Positions 61,150-64,000 of a DNA stretch of 64,000 nucleotides are shown piece by piece. Position 1 is the first letter of the stretch, and every line of letters starts with the position of its first letter. This DNA is from Candidatus Villigracilis propinquus. Lineage in GTDB: Bacteria; Chloroflexota; Anaerolineae; Anaerolineales; Villigracilaceae. The notes beneath the pieces were generated by a model. That model did no database searches, had not been told where the DNA came from, and saw only the letters and a program-made list of their open reading frames with translations. The translations under genes and the position numbers were made by a program. Where the stretch lies: NCBI GenBank assembly GCA_016714565.1, contig JADKDM010000037.1:62001-126000 (forward strand), read 5' to 3'.

Positions 61150-61577
61150 ATGCGCCCCGACTGGGATTCCTACTTCTTGAAGATCGCCTATGCTGTTTCC
61201 GAACGCAGCACTTGTGACCGCGCCTTCGTTGGCTGCGTGCTCGTGCTGGAAAAGCGCATCCTCACCACAGGCTTCAACGGCTCCCCGCGGGTCAGGGTCA
61301 CTGTGACGAGATCGGCCACCTTATGGTCGAAGGTCATTGCGTCCGCACCATTCACGCCGAGACCAACGCCATCATTCAGGCCGCGCTGCACGGCGTCTCC
61401 ACCAAAGGCGCCACCTGCTACGTCACCCACCTGCCGTGCATCAACTGCACCAAAGCGCTCATCAACGCAGGTATCGTCAAGATCGTCTACAGCACCGCCT
61501 ACCGCACCGATGAAAACGCCATGAACTTCCTCAAAGGCGCAAACATTGAAGTTGTGCAAAAGGAATTCAAGCTGTAA
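61150..61577 (+). CDS. dCMP deaminase-like protein, frameshifted
   Basis: A zinc cytidine/deoxycytidylate deaminase of the ComEB/dCMP type. The start is MRPDWDSYFLKIAYAVSERS; the first frame loses the pattern after GFNGSPR near 61290, and the other frame continues GQGHCDEIGHLM, TIHAETNAII (HxE) and HLPCINC (PCxxC) to 61577. One extra G in CGCGGGTC restores about 142 residues. It would deaminate dCMP to dUMP for thymidylate supply. Confidence 0.88.
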
Positions 61578-61578
61578 A

Positions 61579-61617
61579 AAAAGGCCTCCGAGATTTTGAA
61601 AATCTCGGAGGCCTTTC
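61579..61617. terminator. Bidirectional terminator
   Basis: AAAGGCCTCCGAGATT pairs with AATCTCGGAGGCCTTT, between convergent deaminase and membrane protein genes. Confidence 0.92.
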
Positions 61618-61620
61618 AAT

Positions 61621-62321
61621 TTAGGATAATCTTTCGAATGACATGATCAACTCGATCTGCCCGACCTTGCAATAATAGATACGGAACGTCGAACCCTCGG
61701 GAAACGTGCGGTTCATCTCATCGGGGAAGCTAAAGCGTTTTTTTCCAAAATAAACATAATACGATCTAAGCCCCGCGTTCGAAGAATAATCTGAATCATG
61801 CGAAATAATCCCTTCGGCGGAAAGCACTGGAGCCACCTCCATTTTGGCAGCTCGTCTAAATGAAAAGAAAATACTCAGGGAATAGACCGTCAGAACAGCA
61901 ACGATCGTGAAACACCAGCCTGCCAACATCTGCGGGCCAAGGGTTTGCAATGTTCGCGCGTCCATACTCTTTAGCGCCACAGCCCCCATAATGCCCATGC
62001 CAAAAACCAGAAAAAAAAGAATTACCCATAATCCGCTTTTTGACGGGGCGGCACTGAAGCAAATATCCCAAAAAGAAAAAAAACCCCAAAAACAGCACAA
62101 AAAGAAAAAAGGGGGGGCCGGCCGGGCATTTTTTTTCCCCCCTTTTGGGGGGGATGGGCGGCCCCCCCGAGGGAAAAAACCCCAAGGGAAAGCTAACTTT
62201 TCGTACCCCATTGCGTACTGGCATATCCAGACGCCACCCCTTCGATCATCTTTCTTTGCCCGGCGCTGAATAGCCCGCGTTTATTGGCGTTCAATTCCTC
62301 TTCTGTAAATTCATAGATCAT
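61621..62321 (-). CDS. Membrane protein gene broken by damaged tract
   Basis: Reading from ATG at 62321 (GGATAA upstream) gives IYEFTEEELNANKRGLFSAG then QRKMIEGVASGYASTQWGTK and a stop near 62190. The rest is in another frame to 61621: two membrane helices (LWVILFFLVFGMGIMGAVAL, and one at CFTIVAVLTVYSLSIFF) and a C-terminal cytoplasmic part (YYVYFGKKRFSF, FPEGSTFRIYY). Between them, 62075-62195 is a homopolymer-rich stretch giving implausible protein. I read this as one gene with corrupted sequence. It lies nine bases after the regulator gene. Confidence 0.6.
62075..62195. other. Homopolymer-rich, probably corrupted tract
   Basis: Consecutive runs such as AAAAAAAACCCC, AAAAAAGGGGGGG, TTTTTTTTCCCCCC, GGGGGGG and CCCCCCC. 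Nothing else in the window looks like this. It interrupts the membrane protein gene. Confidence 0.7.
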
Positions 62322-62330
62322 TCAATTATC

Positions 62331-62915
62331 CTATTTCACCGCAAAAATAAACGGACAAAGTCCACGCAAAGCTGCTTCACTCTTCGCAAATTTGGAAACA
62401 GAACGGGTTAGCGCTTCCTCCAGCAAAGCTGCATCCATTTTACACAGCTCGGGATGTTTCTCAATCACCTGTGAGTACGGGCAGCGGCCAAAGATCACCC
62501 GCGGTCCCTCCGCGCCTGCCTCCCAATGGGCTTGATAATGCATCTCATTTAATTTTCCGACAAGAAGCTCAAGCCGTTTGATGATGGGCAGATTTGCAAA
62601 TTGACCTGCATCCAAAACGTGACTTGCAACCGCCTCCATACTTAATCCCGGGCCTGCCACCGTCAAAAGGGCATTCGCCAACGCCGACAAATTATCTCCC
62701 AACGCCGCCTGCGACAGGGAATATAACTTCTCAGGCCGTCCGCGTCCCTCGCGGTTGTTGACAGAAACAAATTCCACCCGCCCATCGGAACACAACACCG
62801 ACAAATGATGCCGCACATTCGGCGCGGACATTTTCAACGCGCGCGCAATTTCCCGCGCCGAAGCGGAGCGGGTCTTTTTCAGGTGAGCAAGAACTTTTTG
62901 TCTGGCGGTGATCAC
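62331..62915 (-). CDS. SufR-like HTH regulator
   Basis: A 194-residue regulator. N-terminal winged helix: SAREIARALKMSAPNVRHHL, then GRGRPEKLYSLS as wing. The C-terminus has Cys spaced as in the iron-sulfur regulator SufR: GRCPYSQVIEKHPELC is C-x12-C, and the last Cys is in RGLCPFIF; at the expected third position there is Ser (C-x13-S-x14-C). It may sense Fe-S status. It is divergent from iscX-nuoB and followed by the damaged membrane protein gene. Confidence 0.8.
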   Translation of the reverse strand: MITARQKVLAHLKKTRSASAREIARALKMSAPNVRHHLSVLCSDGRVEFVSVNNREGRGRPEKLYSLSQAALGDNLSALANALLTVAGPGLSMEAVASHVLDAGQFANLPIIKRLELLVGKLNEMHYQAHWEAGAEGPRVIFGRCPYSQVIEKHPELCKMDAALLEEALTRSVSKFAKSEAALRGLCPFIFAVK

Positions 62916-62936
62916 GGGAGTCTCCAGTCCACTTTA

Positions 62937-62948
62937 GTGGGGTTCGTA
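62937..62948. promoter_or_regulatory. Small dyad upstream of the regulator gene
   Basis: CCACTTTAGTGG, a near-palindrome 21 bases before the regulator ATG, a possible self-control site. Confidence 0.35.
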
Positions 62949-63110
62949 AAAGTAGCGCGGGGGTTCATCCCCGTGCGGGGCCGCAGCGAAAGAAAATATA
63001 GATCGAAACAGAATCAAGCAATAGCTAAGAAAGAGGCGATGACTTGTCATTCATCCAGCGTGATTATACTCACTTCTTTATTTTTGCAAATATATATTTA
63101 CATAATTCAA

Positions 63111-63138
63111 TTGACTTATCTCACCTCCCTGCTATAAT
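63111..63138 (+). promoter_or_regulatory. Promoter of iscX-nuoB
   Basis: TTGACT (63111-63116), 16 bases, TATAAT (63133-63138), 25 bases before the ATG. Confidence 0.75.
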
Positions 63139-63163
63139 TCACGCTTGTGACGAAAAGTACCGC

Positions 63164-63373
63164 ATGAATTTAAACTGGGAATCCACGTACGCAATCGCAA
63201 TGGAACTTCGCCGCCAGCACAAAGATGTGAACATCGAAGAAGTTTCGCTGCAACAGATTTACAAATGGACGCTTGAACTCTCGGAATTTGAGGATGACCC
63301 CGCTCTCGCGAACGACGACATCCTTTACGCAATCTATCAAGACTGGTTCGAGGAGAACATTCATGGAAAATGA
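63164..63373 (+). CDS. iscX: IscX-like Fe-S assembly protein
   Basis: A 69-residue acidic protein matching the IscX (YfhJ) family: NWESTYAIAMELRRQHKDVN at the start, LQQIYKWTLELSEFEDDP in the middle, NDDILYAIYQDWFEE at the end. IscX binds the cysteine desulfurase and iron in studied bacteria. No isc or suf genes are adjacent here. It overlaps nuoB by 11 bases. Confidence 0.82.
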   Translation: MNLNWESTYAIAMELRRQHKDVNIEEVSLQQIYKWTLELSEFEDDPALANDDILYAIYQDWFEENIHGK

Positions 63374-64000
63374 AAAATTAAGTTTACCGAACTACACCAT
63401 CCCCGAAGACATTCAAAATGTTGTAGCCATCACAACGCTCGACCGCCTGTATAACTGGGGCCGCCGCTCGTCTGTGTGGCCGTTGATGTTCGGTCTGGCT
63501 TGCTGCGCCATCGAAATGATCGCCGCGCAAACCGCCCGCTACGACATGGCCCGCTTCGGCATGGAAGTGATGCGCCCCACCCCGCGCCAAGCCGACATGA
63601 TGCTCGTGTCTGGAACGGTCACCAAGAAAATGCTGCCCGCCATCATCCGCTTGTACAACCAGATGCCCGAGCCGAAATATGTTGTGGCAATGGGCGCGTG
63701 CGCTTCGAGCGGCGGACCTTTCAAGGAAGGCTACAACGTGGTCGCAGGCATTGATAAATTCCTGCCCGTGGATGTGTACATCCCCGGCTGCCCTCCCACC
63801 CCGCAGGCATTGATCGCAGGCATGATCAAGCTGCAGGAAAAGATCGACAAGCAATCCATCAAGACTGTCACCTGGTACAACAAAGAAAAGAAAGACGGCA
63901 ACTACGTGCCCATGCCAATTCTTGGACCTGACTTGATCGATGTACGCCGCAATGCGGAAATTAAGCAAGTCGCCGCTGCCCAGCCAAAGGCGACACAGGA
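63363..64000 (+). CDS. nuoB: NADH-quinone oxidoreductase subunit B, partial
   Basis: The first 212 residues of NuoB, cut by the window end. The [4Fe-4S] N2 cluster ligands are in FGLACCAIEMI, AMGACASSGGPF and YIPGCPPTPQAL. It carries electrons to quinone in complex I. It starts inside the end of iscX with ATGGAAAATGA. Further nuo genes are expected downstream. Confidence 0.96.
   Translation, partial: MENEKLSLPNYTIPEDIQNVVAITTLDRLYNWGRRSSVWPLMFGLACCAIEMIAAQTARYDMARFGMEVMRPTPRQADMMLVSGTVTKKMLPAIIRLYNQMPEPKYVVAMGACASSGGPFKEGYNVVAGIDKFLPVDVYIPGCPPTPQALIAGMIKLQEKIDKQSIKTVTWYNKEKKDGNYVPMPILGPDLIDVRRNAEIKQVAAAQPKATQ

Overview
The window reads as a chromosomal segment of an uncultured member of the Chloroflexota, probably class Anaerolineae. 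This is inferred from gene content and style, not from a marker search. The clues are: a run of TadE/TadG-like proteins with long Thr/Pro linkers; several histidine kinases and response regulators; a T-box before ileS and a glmS-type ribozyme before glmS; promoters whose -10 box lies six to eight bases before the start codon (leaderless mRNAs); and many small dispersed palindromic repeats. I see no rRNA or tRNA gene, CRISPR array, prophage or intact insertion sequence.

Layout. 0.1-12.3 kb: signalling genes (histidine kinases, response regulator, cyclic-nucleotide-binding kinase, a pseudokinase fused to a beta-propeller, a SET-domain protein) with hflX, a lipoprotein and a Nudix hydrolase. 12.3-14.4 kb: a class II aldolase-like gene divergent from an unknown gene. 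14.4-22.3 kb: a plus-strand molybdenum-hydroxylase operon (FAD/2Fe-2S fusion, small membrane protein, molybdopterin subunit), then hydrolase, DinB, two DUF1361 proteins and YqeB. 22.7-31.6 kb: an unbroken minus-strand run of eleven genes (oxidoreductases, a PadR regulator, DUF proteins) read from a strong promoter overlapped by a perfect 20-bp palindrome. 31.7-34.7 kb: MFS transporter, TMEM175-like channel, response regulator. 34.9-36.8 kb: a YqeC-MocA fusion and a second MocA, which complete the molybdenum-hydroxylase maturation set begun at 14-22 kb. 36.8-39.6 kb: a phospholipid group (diacylglycerol kinase, PlsC, phosphatidylcholine-synthase-like enzyme) with an acetyltransferase. 39.8-50.3 kb: housekeeping genes (ileS with T-box, prfB with its programmed frameshift, ftsY, thioredoxin, murA) plus small lipoproteins. 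50.4-58.5 kb: a prepilin-peptidase-like gene followed by six TadE/TadG-like surface proteins with no ATPase or secretin in view. 58.5-64 kb: glmS with ribozyme, a dCMP-deaminase-like gene, a SufR-like regulator with a membrane protein, and iscX-nuoB running off the end.

Sequence quality matters here. Four genes (diacylglycerol kinase, ileS, a TadG/VWA gene, the deaminase) each carry one frameshift that a single inserted base would repair, always at or beside a short homopolymer. A tract at about 62.07-62.20 kb is abnormally rich in homopolymers and breaks a membrane protein gene. Together these look like consensus deletion errors rather than biology. The prfB shift is different: it is the known regulatory CTTTGAC site.
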